From Gloeothece verrucosa PCC 7822 (GTDB taxonomy: Bacteria > Cyanobacteriota > Cyanobacteriia > Cyanobacteriales > Microcystaceae), in the NCBI RefSeq assembly GCF_000147335.1, contig NC_014501.1, positions 3,284,300 to 3,348,299 on the forward strand: a stretch of 64,000 nt of DNA. Direction: 5' to 3'. The notes under the pieces are model-generated. The model was not told the DNA's origin and did not search any database. It saw only the letters and a list, made by a program, of their open reading frames with translations. Every line of letters starts with the position of its first letter. Position 1 is the stretch's first letter. Below are positions 1-8,680 of this stretch, piece after piece. Position numbers and translations under genes: made by a program.

Positions 1-231
1 GTCGGCAAGGCAAGATTATGTAACCATGCACCCCTTTCTCCTTAAGCCTTTTTTCCTGTGTTTACTGTTCTTAGCATATTGCAGCGCCAATTGGGATGCT
101 TTTTATTCTGAGCTAAATTTCGCGGCTGTGCAGCAGTCGTCAAGTCACTATAGGATGATGATTTAAATCACACCATTTAGTAGTAGCACTAGCTTATTCT
201 AGAATGATGGAATTATTATTTTAGTAAATTT

Positions 232-582
232 ATGAATTCTACCTCTGAAAGGCGTATAGTAAAACGAACTGTAGCCTTTTGTCAAGTTCTAGATTTAGAC
301 CATAATTTTTTAGGAATTACTTTTGATTTAACCTTGGAAGGAATTTGCCTAAGCCTTCCTAATTCCTTTTCATCAGAAATAAATTTTTTTGTAATTCTTA
401 AACCTACTCATGCTGACAACATCCCAGAAGTTATTATTAAAGTTCAGCCTATATGGCGAAAAAAAAATCATTCTGAATATGATGAAATTGGAGGAAAAAT
501 TATTCAGATTTGGCCAGAAGATATTTTTAAAGCTTTATTGATTTATTACGAAAAAGGAGGCCCCTGTGGATTAATCGCATAA
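232..582 (+). CDS. PilZ-like small protein
   Basis: A 116-residue soluble protein with no signal peptide or membrane segment. Near the N-terminus it has an RRxxxR cluster (RRIVKR, residues 7-12), followed by FDLTLEGICL around residues 31-40. Together these resemble the RxxxR and (D/N)xSxxG signature of PilZ c-di-GMP receptor domains, with Thr in place of the usual Ser. The length also fits a single PilZ domain. If correct, it is a stand-alone c-di-GMP sensor whose partner is unknown. The match rests on short motifs only, so binding is inference. The gene is monocistronic, with about 230 nt before the next start. Confidence 0.55.
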   Translation: MNSTSERRIVKRTVAFCQVLDLDHNFLGITFDLTLEGICLSLPNSFSSEINFFVILKPTHADNIPEVIIKVQPIWRKKNHSEYDEIGGKIIQIWPEDIFKALLIYYEKGGPCGLIA

Positions 583-818
583 CCAAAATTTAAAAATGCT
601 ATCCTCTCGATACAGGGATAATTAAATTATATTACGCTTATTATTATTTTTTTAACTGCTCTCTTCGTTTTCGGATCACAGAAGATTACACGGGATTTAA
701 AATTAAGATTTGTTAAAATAACTTGACTAGAAAGATTTGATCGGATTTTTTTGAGTAATAATAAAAATAGGCAAAAGCTTAAGCCAAAAAATATTAGGCT
801 GATCAGGAGGTGAGCTTT

Positions 819-1043
819 ATGAAAAAATTAACCACTTCCTTGAGTTTGGAATCTATTAAAGAAGAAGCCCGTTTTCTCATCGCTACCGGCTGCTTAGAGC
901 GTCGAAAGCCTCTTTTATGTTTGTGTGAATACATTCCTTGTCGTGAGTGGGTAGAACTTGAATGTGAGTTGGAAAGAAATGATTTTTTACTTAGAGATTC
1001 CATTGCAGATTTAGTCGAGTCAGAAACCTGGGACGAGGATTGA
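819..1043 (+). CDS. DUF4327 family protein
   Basis: A small (about 74 aa) cytoplasmic protein typical of cyanobacteria. The pattern EEARFLI, then LCEYIPCREWVELECELE, then DFLLRDSIADLV matches my memory of the DUF4327 family. The function is unknown. I place the start at the ATG at 819 rather than the upstream GTG at 810, because a perfect AGGAGG lies at 805-810, eight bases before this ATG. The stop at 1043 precedes the next gene's start at 1112. The two could be cotranscribed, but nothing links their functions. Confidence 0.75.
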   Translation: MKKLTTSLSLESIKEEARFLIATGCLERRKPLLCLCEYIPCREWVELECELERNDFLLRDSIADLVESETWDED

Positions 1044-1111
1044 TTTTTTTTATTAACTTTTTTTTAATTAGGCTCATTCGTTCATTTTTTCAACTAAAAG
1101 GAATAAATAAA

Positions 1112-1525
1112 ATGGCTAAGTTACAAAATAAAATTGTTACTTTATGGACGATTTTTTTACTAGGGACTTTGTTTCATACCCAACTTGGATTAATGCCGCT
1201 CTTTCATGGTCAAACTATAGTCCACAGCCATGAAGCGGGTTCTATATCTTGGATTTTGTGGTTAATGTTGTTATTTTTTCTCTTGCCTATGCTGGCTATG
1301 ATAGGTTGTATCTTCAATGAATCCCATAGATATCGAGTTGTCCATTTTGGGTTAACCGTTATTTATTCAGTCTTGAACTTGACTCATTTAGTTATGGATT
1401 TGTTTGTTACTCCCATTGCTTGGTATCAAATTGCTTTAATGGCTATTCTATTTGGCATTGGCTTAATTCTTAATATTGTCGCTTATCAATGGATGAAAAA
1501 GCATTCTTTAGTTTCCTATGTTTAA
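1112..1525 (+). CDS. Small integral membrane protein, unknown
   Basis: About 137 residues starting MAKLQNK. The reading frame is open further upstream from a TTG that abuts the previous stop, but the ATG at 1112 with AAAAGGA just before it is the better start. Four hydrophobic stretches are visible: around the N-terminal LWTIFLLGTLFH, ISWILWLMLLFFLLPMLAMIG, FGLTVIYSVLNLTHLVMDLF, and the C-terminal IALMAILFGIGLILNIVAY. I do not recognise the family and see no catalytic motif. It lies 69 nt after the DUF4327 gene on the same strand and converges on psbA. Confidence 0.6.
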   Translation: MAKLQNKIVTLWTIFLLGTLFHTQLGLMPLFHGQTIVHSHEAGSISWILWLMLLFFLLPMLAMIGCIFNESHRYRVVHFGLTVIYSVLNLTHLVMDLFVTPIAWYQIALMAILFGIGLILNIVAYQWMKKHSLVSYV

Positions 1526-1542
1526 GTTTTGCTATAAAAGCC

Positions 1543-1576
1543 AAAAGCGCCCCCATATTGCAGAGGACGCTTTTTA
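1543..1576 (-). terminator. Terminator between psbA and the upstream membrane gene
   Basis: AAAAGCG at 1543-1549 pairs with CGCTTTT at 1568-1574. CC/GG pairs extend the stem past one mismatch. The poly-A and poly-T on the two sides let it work in both directions. It sits 24 nt past the psbA stop codon and just after the convergent membrane-protein gene. Confidence 0.65.
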
Positions 1577-1599
1577 GTAATTATTCAGTTTTTGGAACC

Positions 1600-2670
1600 T
1601 TAGCCATTGATAGAAGGAGCAATCATCTGCTCTGCACTAGCTAAGTCTAAGGGGAAGTTGTGAGCGTTGCGCTCGTGCATTACTTCGAAACCTAAGTTAG
1701 CGCGGTTTAATACATCAGCCCAGGTGCTAATTACACGACCTTGAGAATCAAGGATAGACTGGTTGAAGTTGAATCCGTTGAGGTTGAAGGCCATGGTAGA
1801 GATTCCCATTGCGGTGAACCAGATACCGATTACAGGCCATGCACCGAGGAAGAAGTGTAAGCTGCGGCTGTTGTTGAAGGACGCATATTGGAAGATTAAA
1901 CGTCCGAAGTATCCGTGAGCGGCTACGATGTTGTAGGTTTCTTCTTCTTGTCCGAACTTGTAACCATAGTTTTGAGACTCAACTTCAGTTGTTTCACGAA
2001 CTAAAGAAGAGGTTACTAAGCTTCCGTGCATTGCAGAGAATAAGCTTCCACCGAATACACCAGCTACTCCCAACATATGGAAGGGGTGCATTAAGATGTT
2101 GTGTTCTGCTTGGAATACGAACATGAAGTTGAAAGTACCAGAGATTCCTAAAGGCATACCATCAGAGAAGGAACCTTGTCCGATGGGGTAGATTAAGAAT
2201 ACTGCGGTAGCTGCGGATACGGGTGCAGAGTAAGCTACACAGATCCAAGGACGCATCCCTAAACGATAGCTTAATTCCCACTGACGACCCATGTAGCAGA
2301 ACACTCCGAGTAAGAAGTGGAATACTACTAACTGGTAAGGGCCACCATTGTACAGCCACTCATCAAGGCTTGCGGCTTCCCAGATGGGATAGAAGTGTAA
2401 ACCGATAGCGTTGGAAGAAGGAACAACTGCACCAGAGATGATGTTGTTTCCATAAAGTAAAGAACCAGCGACGGGTTCACGAATTCCATCAATGTCCACA
2501 GGGGGAGCGGCGATGAAGGCGATGATGAAGCAAGTGGTTGCGGTTAACAGAGTAGGGATCATGATGACACCGAACCAGCCGATATATAAACGGTTGTTGG
2601 TGCTGGTGATCCACTGACAGAACTGTTCCCATACGGAAACGCTTTCGCGTTGCTGTAATGTAGTAGTCAT
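1600..2670 (-). CDS. psbA: Photosystem II D1 protein
   Basis: D1 reaction-centre protein (356 aa), a thylakoid membrane protein that carries the QB site and most ligands of the Mn4Ca cluster. Visible key residues include Tyr161 in FLIYPIG, Asp170, Glu189/His190 in AEHN, His198 in HPFHMLG, and the C-terminal [13 protein letters not shown] run giving His332, Glu333, His337, Asp342 and Ala344. Twelve residues follow Ala344, which would be removed by CtpA. Residue 130 is Gln (MGRQWEL), the type usual in low-light/standard D1 forms, not the Glu of high-light forms. The gene is monocistronic, with a roughly 100-nt leader and its own terminator. Identification is certain; which psbA paralogue it is cannot be decided here. 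Confidence 0.99.
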   Translation of the reverse strand: MTTTLQQRESVSVWEQFCQWITSTNNRLYIGWFGVIMIPTLLTATTCFIIAFIAAPPVDIDGIREPVAGSLLYGNNIISGAVVPSSNAIGLHFYPIWEAASLDEWLYNGGPYQLVVFHFLLGVFCYMGRQWELSYRLGMRPWICVAYSAPVSAATAVFLIYPIGQGSFSDGMPLGISGTFNFMFVFQAEHNILMHPFHMLGVAGVFGGSLFSAMHGSLVTSSLVRETTEVESQNYGYKFGQEEETYNIVAAHGYFGRLIFQYASFNNSRSLHFFLGAWPVIGIWFTAMGISTMAFNLNGFNFNQSILDSQGRVISTWADVLNRANLGFEVMHERNAHNFPLDLASAEQMIAPSING

Positions 2671-2774
2671 GTGAGAGATGATTGCTATGTTGTTTTCTAG
2701 GTACAGATATAATGTTTGGCTTTCGCCTTGCGGCTTTCAGCTTTCGCCGATTGCTGCTTGTTTATGATGTTTCT

Positions 2775-2803
2775 ATCTTAGTGACTTTGTAACGGTTTGT
2801 AAA
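2775..2803 (-). promoter_or_regulatory. psbA promoter with HLR1-type (RpaB) site
   Basis: On the minus strand, TTTACA (plus 2798-2803) and TAAGAT (plus 2775-2780) are separated by exactly 17 bases and form a good -35/-10 pair about 100 nt before the psbA start. The stretch at plus 2786-2803 reads TTTACAAA-CC-GTTACAAA. It fits the published HLR1 consensus, two (G/T)TTACA(A/T)(A/T) half-sites with a 2-bp gap, bound by the high-light regulator RpaB. The site overlaps the -35. Confidence 0.7.
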
Positions 2804-2908
2804 GAACTTTAACAATATTTTTACTTTTATCAATTATAAGTTTTACTAATCAATCGGGGCAAGGAGGAATAGGTGATGACCGATGCGGATGAGTTGCCCA
2901 TAATTATG

Positions 2909-2932
2909 TAATGCTAACCTTAACTAGCATTA
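2909..2932. promoter_or_regulatory. 8-bp inverted repeat upstream of MFS gene
   Basis: TAATGCTA (2909-2916) and TAGCATTA (2925-2932) form a perfect 8-bp dyad with an 8-nt spacer, ending 21 nt before the MFS start codon. It could be an operator or a leader hairpin. There is no T-tract, so it is not an obvious terminator. Confidence 0.4.
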
Positions 2933-2953
2933 AGAACAAAACTAACTATTTTT

Positions 2954-4069
2954 ATGAATCTAGCATTCATCAATGTATTTGTTGCGCTCTTTATTTTTGG
3001 AATTGTGGTGGCATTTTTGGGAGCGGCTAAACTTTATATAGCTGACAAGCTCTCTTTAAATGATGCTAGAATGGCTCAGTTATTCTCCCTAAATCAGTTC
3101 TCCTGTTTAATCGGATTAGTGATCGCTGGTTCGGGGTTTTTCTCGACACATTATAAACTGGTTCTCGGCTCAGGTTTTTTAATGATTATTGTTTCGATTT
3201 GGTTAATCGGAACCGAGCCAAAATATTTAGCCTTTGCTCTAGCTTTCTCTGGTTTAGGATTAGGGGGAAGTTTTCTCAATGCTGGCAGTAATGCGCTCTT
3301 GCCTGTTCTGAACCATAATAACCCTACTTCCATTACCAATTTAGCTCATGCTTCTTACGGTTTTGGTGCGCTAGTTTTGCCAATTCTCTTTACTTATTTA
3401 CTGAAAAATTTTGGCTGGAGAAAGGCATTAAAAATCATTGCTGTTATCCTGCTCATTCCTACAGGAGCCGCTCTGACAGCAATTTATCCAGAATCTACCA
3501 CTTTATCAGGTTCTACAAAACCGATAGTTCTTTCTGGGAATCAAACCATCGGGTTAGCTTTAATCGCTTCTTTTTGTCATATTGGAATAGAAAGTTCTCT
3601 AGCGATCTGGACAACTACTTATTTAAAATCTGCGGGTTGGAATGAGATAAAAGCATCAAGTCTTGTGACCTTTTTCTGGTTAGCCTTAATGTTAGGTCGA
3701 TTATTCGCTGGAACTGTAGTGACTCTCGATAATGGAGCCTTAGTTATTCAGGTCGCTATTGTGCTTTTAATGATGACATTGATCTTCATGACTAGCTTGA
3801 TTACTCCCTGGAGTAGCATTCTATCTGTCTTTGTTTTAGGATTTTGTTGTGCCCCCATTTTTCCAACCCTGATCTCAATAATTTTTGCTAAGTTTGATGC
3901 GGCTTTGTCAGGTAATATATATACTCTACTGGCTTCGGTAGGCATGGGAGGAGCCACCATTTTTCCTTATCTCATTGGCAGGTTATCTTCATCTTTATCC
4001 ATTTATTATGGACTTAGATTTTTGCTCGCTCCCGCTAGTATTATGTTGCTCGTTACGTTTTTTCTCTAA
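2954..4069 (+). CDS. MFS transporter
   Basis: A 371-residue polytopic membrane protein with about 11-12 hydrophobic helices and no signal peptide. It looks like a major facilitator superfamily carrier of the FucP/sugar-type branch: an N-terminal bundle with SGLGLGGSFLNAGSNALLPVL, a central break near YPESTTLSG, and a second bundle with FFWLALMLGRLFAGTVV and a FVLGFCCAPIFPTLISI helix. The N-terminus is short for the family. The substrate cannot be read from the sequence. It is divergent from psbA, with an inverted repeat just upstream and DUF3067 converging downstream. Confidence 0.8.
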   Translation: MNLAFINVFVALFIFGIVVAFLGAAKLYIADKLSLNDARMAQLFSLNQFSCLIGLVIAGSGFFSTHYKLVLGSGFLMIIVSIWLIGTEPKYLAFALAFSGLGLGGSFLNAGSNALLPVLNHNNPTSITNLAHASYGFGALVLPILFTYLLKNFGWRKALKIIAVILLIPTGAALTAIYPESTTLSGSTKPIVLSGNQTIGLALIASFCHIGIESSLAIWTTTYLKSAGWNEIKASSLVTFFWLALMLGRLFAGTVVTLDNGALVIQVAIVLLMMTLIFMTSLITPWSSILSVFVLGFCCAPIFPTLISIIFAKFDAALSGNIYTLLASVGMGGATIFPYLIGRLSSSLSIYYGLRFLLAPASIMLLVTFFL

Positions 4070-4076
4070 TAAAAGC

Positions 4077-4394
4077 TCAAATGTCATCTAAAATCCATTC
4101 GGATGCCACTTCTCCTAAATCTAGGGGAATACTCACCGCTTTACCCACTCTAGGCCGTTCCCGAGTTTTTGCAAGAAACATTTTGATCTGCGACTCGCCT
4201 CCCCAGGCATTGAGATAGCTGGCCACTCCATTGAGATGTTCTAAATATTCTTGTTCTGAAAGGGGAAAAGAAGCCTGTTCTAAATACTTCCACATTACCT
4301 GGACGAAGATTCGTCCCTTAATCTGCCTTAGCTGCACATCGTAGGAACGTCCCCATTTGTTGAGTAACAATTGGTGTAGTTCTTGTCCGGTCAT
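4077..4394 (-). CDS. DUF3067 family protein
   Basis: A 105-residue soluble protein beginning MTGQELHQLLLNKWG, with conserved blocks QVMWKYLEQASFPLS, YLNAWGG and RERPRVGKAVSIPLDLG. I recognise these as DUF3067, a family conserved in cyanobacteria and plastid-bearing eukaryotes. The length is full for the family. No function is established to my knowledge. It ends 7 nt from the stop of the convergent MFS gene. Confidence 0.8.
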   Translation of the reverse strand: MTGQELHQLLLNKWGRSYDVQLRQIKGRIFVQVMWKYLEQASFPLSEQEYLEHLNGVASYLNAWGGESQIKMFLAKTRERPRVGKAVSIPLDLGEVASEWILDDI

Positions 4395-5013
4395 GGGTAT
4401 TTTGTCAATGGGTGGGTTGATCTGTAACTCAACATTTAATCTAGCGTAAATTTCTAAAAAATGTTAGATCTTTGAGAAAAAATACTTACGCCCAACGGCA
4501 GATCAAGAACTTTTTCCCTCTAGGCAGTACAATGCCAAAATTTTCCCTTTAATACACAAAATTCTATTTTAGTCAACAAAATTTTAGCAAAAGATTAAGT
4601 TATTTTAAGTTATTCTTTAGCCAAAATTCTTATAAAAACAATATACAAAACAAAATGCTCAAAAACTTACATCTAGAGGAACAAATCCTTCAATATTTAC
4701 TTTCAGTCTTTAGAGTGATCAAGCTAATTTAGCCAACGTGTTAAGTTTTTTAATTAGAAGAGTGACCGAATAGGAGTTTTAAATAGGCAATTGGGTTTTA
4801 GTCTCTGTTTTTAGATAGCAGGTCTTAAACAAGCCTTGAGTAAAACTCAAACAAAATGAGATGAAATTGATGTTTTTTGCGATTATGTCGATTTCAGTAG
4901 CATGAAATAATTTTTTTCAGTCAAGCTCTACTGGGGCAAACATTTGCCTGTTTTTTAATTCCTATCAGTTCACACCTATTAAAATTAAAATTCTAATTAG
5001 AGGAGAACAAAGA
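4395..5013. other. 619-bp AT-rich noncoding stretch
   Basis: Divergent region between the DUF3067 and hemerythrin genes. I see only AT-rich sequence, a short direct repeat (AAGTTATT twice near 4600), a small dyad TTGAGT-AAA-ACTCAA near 4835, and AGAGGAG as the ribosome binding site of the next gene. A 26-codon ATG frame at 4655 has no ribosome binding site. No RNA gene is recognised. Confidence 0.5.
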
Positions 5014-6051
5014 ATGGTTTCTACTGTTCCTGATCAAAAGCGGCAAGCCATCGCCGAAAAATTAGCTGCTATGAAAGCTATTCAAAACATACTGATTGCC
5101 AATGAGCAGCAGTTTATCTCTGAAGGCAACGACGAAGAGATAAATAAACGTTTTAGAGATATGCTCGAAGATGACCAAAAAAACCTGGGCGTTCTCGAAA
5201 CTGCCATCACTCAATATGGTATTCAAGCTGAACCTAAAGAAACAGTTAAAAAATTGATTGAGCAAGTGCAGCAGATGATGCAAGGTTCAGAACTGAATAT
5301 GTACGAAAAAGTCGCTCAACACGAACTCCTTAAACATGGACAAGTGATGTCTGGGTTGATCGTTCATAAAGCCGGACAACTCGTCGGAGCAGACGTAGAA
5401 GCGGCGATCGCTCCCTTACATACTGTTAATTTTGAAAACCGCGCTCATCAAGAGCAACTCAAAGGTATTCTAGAAGTCTTAGGAACTCTAGAACTAACCG
5501 GTCAAAAAGCTGATCAAAGCGTATGGGCACGAGTCGTGGATGCCGTCGGTGCTATCACGGGTGTAGTGGGTAGTGCCGTTACCCAAAGTTCCGACAAGTC
5601 GGATATGAATATTCAAGATGTTATCCGCATGGATCATCAAAAAGCGAAAACTTTATTCGCTGAAATTGAAGGAACCAATGACGAGCAAAAGATTCGGGAG
5701 TATTTCTCTCAACTGTATGCTGATTTACTGGTTCACTCTGAAGCAGAAGAGCAAACTGTTTATCCAGAATTACGCCCTTACTACGGCGAACAAGACACCC
5801 AAGAACTCTATGACGAACAAGCTCAACTAAAATCTGTTCTCGAACAATTGAAGTCTTACAGCCCTGGGTCCTCAGATTTTAAGGCTAAACTTCAAGAAGC
5901 GAAAAATTTGGTTAATGAGCATACTCGTGAAGAGGAAAATTCCTTGTTTGCCTCTATTCGAGACAACTTGTCCACTGAGCAGCAAGAACAACTGGCAAGC
6001 CGCTTCAAACAAGCGAAACAAGAGTTACAGCGTCAAATGCAACAAGCTTAA
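5014..6051 (+). CDS. Hemerythrin HHE-domain protein
   Basis: A 345-residue soluble protein with two helical modules. The N-terminal half (about 1-165) is a four-helix, ferritin-like region containing HELLKHGQ and FENRAHQEQL. A short Ala/Gly/Val-rich linker follows (about 175-195). The C-terminal part (about 205-335) is a hemerythrin cation-binding domain with MDHQKAK, LLVHSEAEEQTVYPEL and NEHTREEENSLF, which supply the His/Glu di-iron ligands. Such proteins bind O2, NO or iron, or serve as stress sensors; the exact role here is unknown. A good AGAGGAG precedes the ATG, and a strong terminator follows at 6121, so it is probably monocistronic. Confidence 0.85.
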   Translation: MVSTVPDQKRQAIAEKLAAMKAIQNILIANEQQFISEGNDEEINKRFRDMLEDDQKNLGVLETAITQYGIQAEPKETVKKLIEQVQQMMQGSELNMYEKVAQHELLKHGQVMSGLIVHKAGQLVGADVEAAIAPLHTVNFENRAHQEQLKGILEVLGTLELTGQKADQSVWARVVDAVGAITGVVGSAVTQSSDKSDMNIQDVIRMDHQKAKTLFAEIEGTNDEQKIREYFSQLYADLLVHSEAEEQTVYPELRPYYGEQDTQELYDEQAQLKSVLEQLKSYSPGSSDFKAKLQEAKNLVNEHTREEENSLFASIRDNLSTEQQEQLASRFKQAKQELQRQMQQA

Positions 6052-6120
6052 GTGAGAGCGAGTGCAGAGATTGTTGGGCACCTGATCAAATAGTTTAAGT
6101 TAACCTGAATTAATAGTTTT

Positions 6121-6158
6121 CCTCGTCCTCAAGGCTTGCCGAAAGGGCGGGGATTTTT
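6121..6158 (+). terminator. Terminator of the hemerythrin-domain gene
   Basis: CCTCGTCCT (6121-6129) pairs with AGGGCGGGG (6144-6152), giving a 9-bp stem with two G-U pairs. It is followed by A and five T's. It lies 70 nt past the stop codon. Confidence 0.75.
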
Positions 6159-6240
6159 GTTAAATGGGTACATTCTTAACAGCAAAGATTGGCTCTGGGA
6201 TAAAAAATAAAGATAGTTTCGTCAAGCCATGAACAATTGA

Positions 6241-6265
6241 CTGGGGGACCGAACGAGTTCCGCAC
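6241..6265. repeat. 25-bp dispersed repeat, copy 1
   Basis: A 25-bp intergenic sequence starting CTGGGGGACCGAACG and ending GTTCCGCAC. It recurs base for base in the opposite orientation at 8655-8679. It contains the small dyad GAAC-GA-GTTC. It lies 37 nt before the lipoprotein start. Confidence 0.85.
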
Positions 6266-6301
6266 CACTCTCTCTTTAGCTGTTTAGAAAGGTAAAAAAT
6301 C

Positions 6302-6892
6302 ATGCTTCGCTTGTATTTAATTCCGGTTATTAGTATCTGTGTTCTATTTAGTGCTTGTAGCAATCCCACAGTTTCTAATACTGAGAATTCTATCACTGAA
6401 TCATCTGAAGCACAAAAAACCGATGAATCTATATCCACTGCCGAAAAAACCACAAAAAATATTCAATCGGCCTTGGATAAAGCTCAATTAGCCACCGAAA
6501 AAGCCTCTCAGAAGATGGAAGCCGTTTTGGAGCAAGCCAATAAAACTGCTAAATCTGCTTCAAAAGTCGTCAATGATGTCATAACCCTTAAGACTCAACT
6601 TGAGGAAATGTCAACCCAGGCAGGTAATACTTTAAGTGCTGTTCACTCTGGCGATTTCAAGACGGCTCAACAAGAGTTTGCCCAACTCCAAAAAAATTGG
6701 CAGCAAATTAAACATCCTGTTCAGAAAACCTCTCCTGAAGCCTACCGAGAAATTAATAGTTATTTAGTAAATATAGATACTCTTTTAAAACAGCCTAATC
6801 CCAATCATTCTGAGTTAGCTCGTAAGTTATCATTATTAGCTGACAGCAATTTAGCTCTGCTTGACATTCTTCATGCTAAAAACAACCATTAA
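6302..6892 (+). CDS. Putative lipoprotein, DUF-like coiled coil
   Basis: A 196-residue protein with an N-terminal hydrophobic segment ending in LFSACSN, a lipobox with Cys19 as the likely lipidated residue, so it is probably membrane-anchored and periplasmic. After a Ser/Glu-rich linker comes a long helical stretch rich in Ala, Lys and Glu (about 45-125) predicted as coiled coil, then a compact helical C-terminus. I do not recognise a named family. A weak hairpin follows the stop. The 25-bp repeat lies directly upstream. Confidence 0.65.
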   Translation: MLRLYLIPVISICVLFSACSNPTVSNTENSITESSEAQKTDESISTAEKTTKNIQSALDKAQLATEKASQKMEAVLEQANKTAKSASKVVNDVITLKTQLEEMSTQAGNTLSAVHSGDFKTAQQEFAQLQKNWQQIKHPVQKTSPEAYREINSYLVNIDTLLKQPNPNHSELARKLSLLADSNLALLDILHAKNNH

Positions 6893-6910
6893 AAGGCCTG
6901 AGCCTTTATA
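6892..6910 (+). terminator. Weak hairpin after the lipoprotein gene
   Basis: AAAGGC (6892-6897), loop CTGA, then GCCTTT (6902-6907), beginning at the last base of the stop codon and followed only by ATAATAG. A short stem without a real T-tract, so termination is uncertain. Confidence 0.35.
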
Positions 6911-7036
6911 ATAGTTGATGTGACTTGAATCACTTAACATTAAGATTTAGGTCACATCCGACTGATAAAAATATAGTTATAAAAAAAATAGATAAAATCC
7001 CAAATTGAGTCCTTTAAGATCAGAACTTAATCTCCA

Positions 7037-7435
7037 ATGACTAACGAAGAAGCTGTTTATTGTATTTTTTTAATGCGGTTTAATCTTCAGCCATTACAAG
7101 CTATAACAATAGTGAAAAACTGGTTTAATGAACATCCAGAAGAGAATTGGGTGACGTTAAAACAGCTTTTTCAAGAAGACCAACTTACCGTAATTAATGG
7201 AAAAATTAAAAAAGTTTTAACGGAAAATTCTTCTGACGCAAAACCCGTAGTTAGTAAATATAGAGGGGTAGAGATTGAAAAAAATATTTCAGATTTTTCT
7301 CAAGAAAATTCGCCAATAATTAATCGAAAACCGACTAAATATAGAGGAGCAGAAATACCACAAGAAAACCCTGATAATATGAATTATAATCCACCTGGAA
7401 AAAAGAAACTTCGCTATCGAGGACAAGAATATTAA
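7037..7435 (+). CDS. YRG-motif (DUF4278-like) protein
   Basis: A 132-residue soluble protein. Residues 1-60 form a compact helical region (MTNEEAVYCIFLMRFNLQ, then NWVTLKQLFQ). The C-terminal half is low complexity and carries three copies of a (K/R)YRG motif: KYRGVEIE, KYRGAEIP and, at the extreme C-terminus, RYRGQEY. The (L/K)xYRG(x)xY motif is the hallmark of the cyanobacterial DUF4278 family. Three spaced copies look like repeated short linear peptides rather than one domain. The function is unknown. It converges on the CDF gene. Confidence 0.6.
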   Translation: MTNEEAVYCIFLMRFNLQPLQAITIVKNWFNEHPEENWVTLKQLFQEDQLTVINGKIKKVLTENSSDAKPVVSKYRGVEIEKNISDFSQENSPIINRKPTKYRGAEIPQENPDNMNYNPPGKKKLRYRGQEY

Positions 7436-7486
7436 CTAGGGCAAAACCCGTGAACATGGACGGTTTGACAAGGCAAAAGGCAAGTC

Positions 7487-8410
7487 TTAAGATGGTTCTG
7501 CCTCAAAACTAATATGATCAGATTGATAATCTGGCGGTTCCACATGGATGATAATCCGTACAGGACTAAACTGCTTTTCTAAACGACTTTCTACTTGTTC
7601 AGTGATGATGTGGGCACTGTCTACATCTTTAGCATCTACAATTAGGTGCATTTCCATAAAAACTTGTCGCCCTAATACCCCTCGAGAAGCTATATCATGA
7701 CAGTTAATTACACCAGGAACTTCCATCACAATTTGATGAATTTTTTCTGGATCAATTGCCATTTCATCCACTAACCAGGGTAAGTTTTCTTTAATGACTT
7801 CTCGCCCACTATAAAAAACTAGAAAGGCAACCGGAAAAGCTAAAATCACATCTAACCATTGTAATTGCGGCAAATGCCAAATATTTCCTTGCCAAATGCC
7901 TATCAATCCCACCATCACAGTAATAGTAATCCAAATATCACTCATGGTATGGTAAGCGTCTGCAATTAAAATCGGACTCCCCAGGCGTTTTCCTACACTT
8001 CGTTCATAATAAGCGACAAAAATATTAATGCCCAAAACCATTAAAATGATCCATAACTCAGGTCCTGATACTTCAACCGGTTTACCCCCTCGCCAAATAC
8101 GCTCTATTGCCCCCTGGATAATTTCAAAACAAGCGATCGCTAAAAAAGCGGCAATTCCTAAAGCGCCCACCGCTTGATATTTTTGATGTCCATAGGGATG
8201 TTCTCGATCAGGATGGGGTGAAGAGAAGCGATTAGCAATTAAACCTAAAATATTATTAGCGCTATCAGTTACACTATGTAGAGCATCTGCCTGTAGACTT
8301 AAAGAACCAATTTTTATTCCTACTCCTGCTTTTAGTCCCATCACCAAGAGATTCAGAAATAGGGTGATCAGTAAAACTTTGCGGACTTCGGAACGATTAT
8401 CTTGTAGCAC
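7487..8410 (-). CDS. Cation diffusion facilitator (Zn-type) exporter
   Basis: A 307-residue CDF-family metal/proton antiporter of the inner membrane. Six transmembrane helices occupy about residues 1-205, and a cytoplasmic ferredoxin-like metal-binding domain about 215-300 (VPGVINCHDIASRGVLGRQVFMEMHLIVD). The transport site is HxxxD in TM2 (ADALHSVTD) and HxxxD in TM5 (ADAYHTMSD). This His-Asp/His-Asp pairing is generally associated with Zn2+ selectivity; metal choice is inference from that rule. The length is normal. No metal-responsive regulator is adjacent. Confidence 0.9.
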   Translation of the reverse strand: MLQDNRSEVRKVLLITLFLNLLVMGLKAGVGIKIGSLSLQADALHSVTDSANNILGLIANRFSSPHPDREHPYGHQKYQAVGALGIAAFLAIACFEIIQGAIERIWRGGKPVEVSGPELWIILMVLGINIFVAYYERSVGKRLGSPILIADAYHTMSDIWITITVMVGLIGIWQGNIWHLPQLQWLDVILAFPVAFLVFYSGREVIKENLPWLVDEMAIDPEKIHQIVMEVPGVINCHDIASRGVLGRQVFMEMHLIVDAKDVDSAHIITEQVESRLEKQFSPVRIIIHVEPPDYQSDHISFEAEPS

Positions 8411-8585
8411 GGAACTTAAATAATAAAGAGTTAATCTGTTTTTATTTTATATAACTTTCTCAAAAAAAGATTGATTAATTATAAGCTCATCTATACCTAT
8501 TGAGAAGAATTAGCTATTTGATTAGTTGATTTTCCAAGGCTTTTGATAAAAAGTTTCATTTAGAGCTTAACCAGTTAAATAAATA

Positions 8586-8609
8586 AAAAAAAGTGAGAAT
8601 ATTTCTCAC
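8586..8609 (-). terminator. Terminator of the PEP-CTERM gene
   Basis: GTGAGAA (8593-8599), loop TAT, TTCTCAC (8603-8609). On the minus strand the stem is followed by a run of eight T's (plus-strand A's at 8585-8592). A classic Rho-independent terminator about 70 nt beyond the PEP-CTERM stop. Confidence 0.85.
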
Positions 8610-8654
8610 CTTGAGGATCATTATAATTATTCTTAAGCATCTAGTAAATTACGA

Positions 8655-8679
8655 GTGCGGAACTCGTTCGGTCCCCCAG
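8655..8679. repeat. 25-bp dispersed repeat, copy 2 (inverted)
   Basis: Exact reverse complement of the sequence at 6241-6265. It begins GTGCGGAACTCG and ends GGTCCCCCAG. It lies between the PEP-CTERM stop codon and its terminator, so it is transcribed as 3' UTR. Confidence 0.85.
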
Positions 8680-8680
8680 C

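Noticed and set aside
4655..4735. 26-codon ATG frame in the noncoding region before the hemerythrin gene
   Set aside because: No ribosome binding site, no recognisable motif and length expected by chance.
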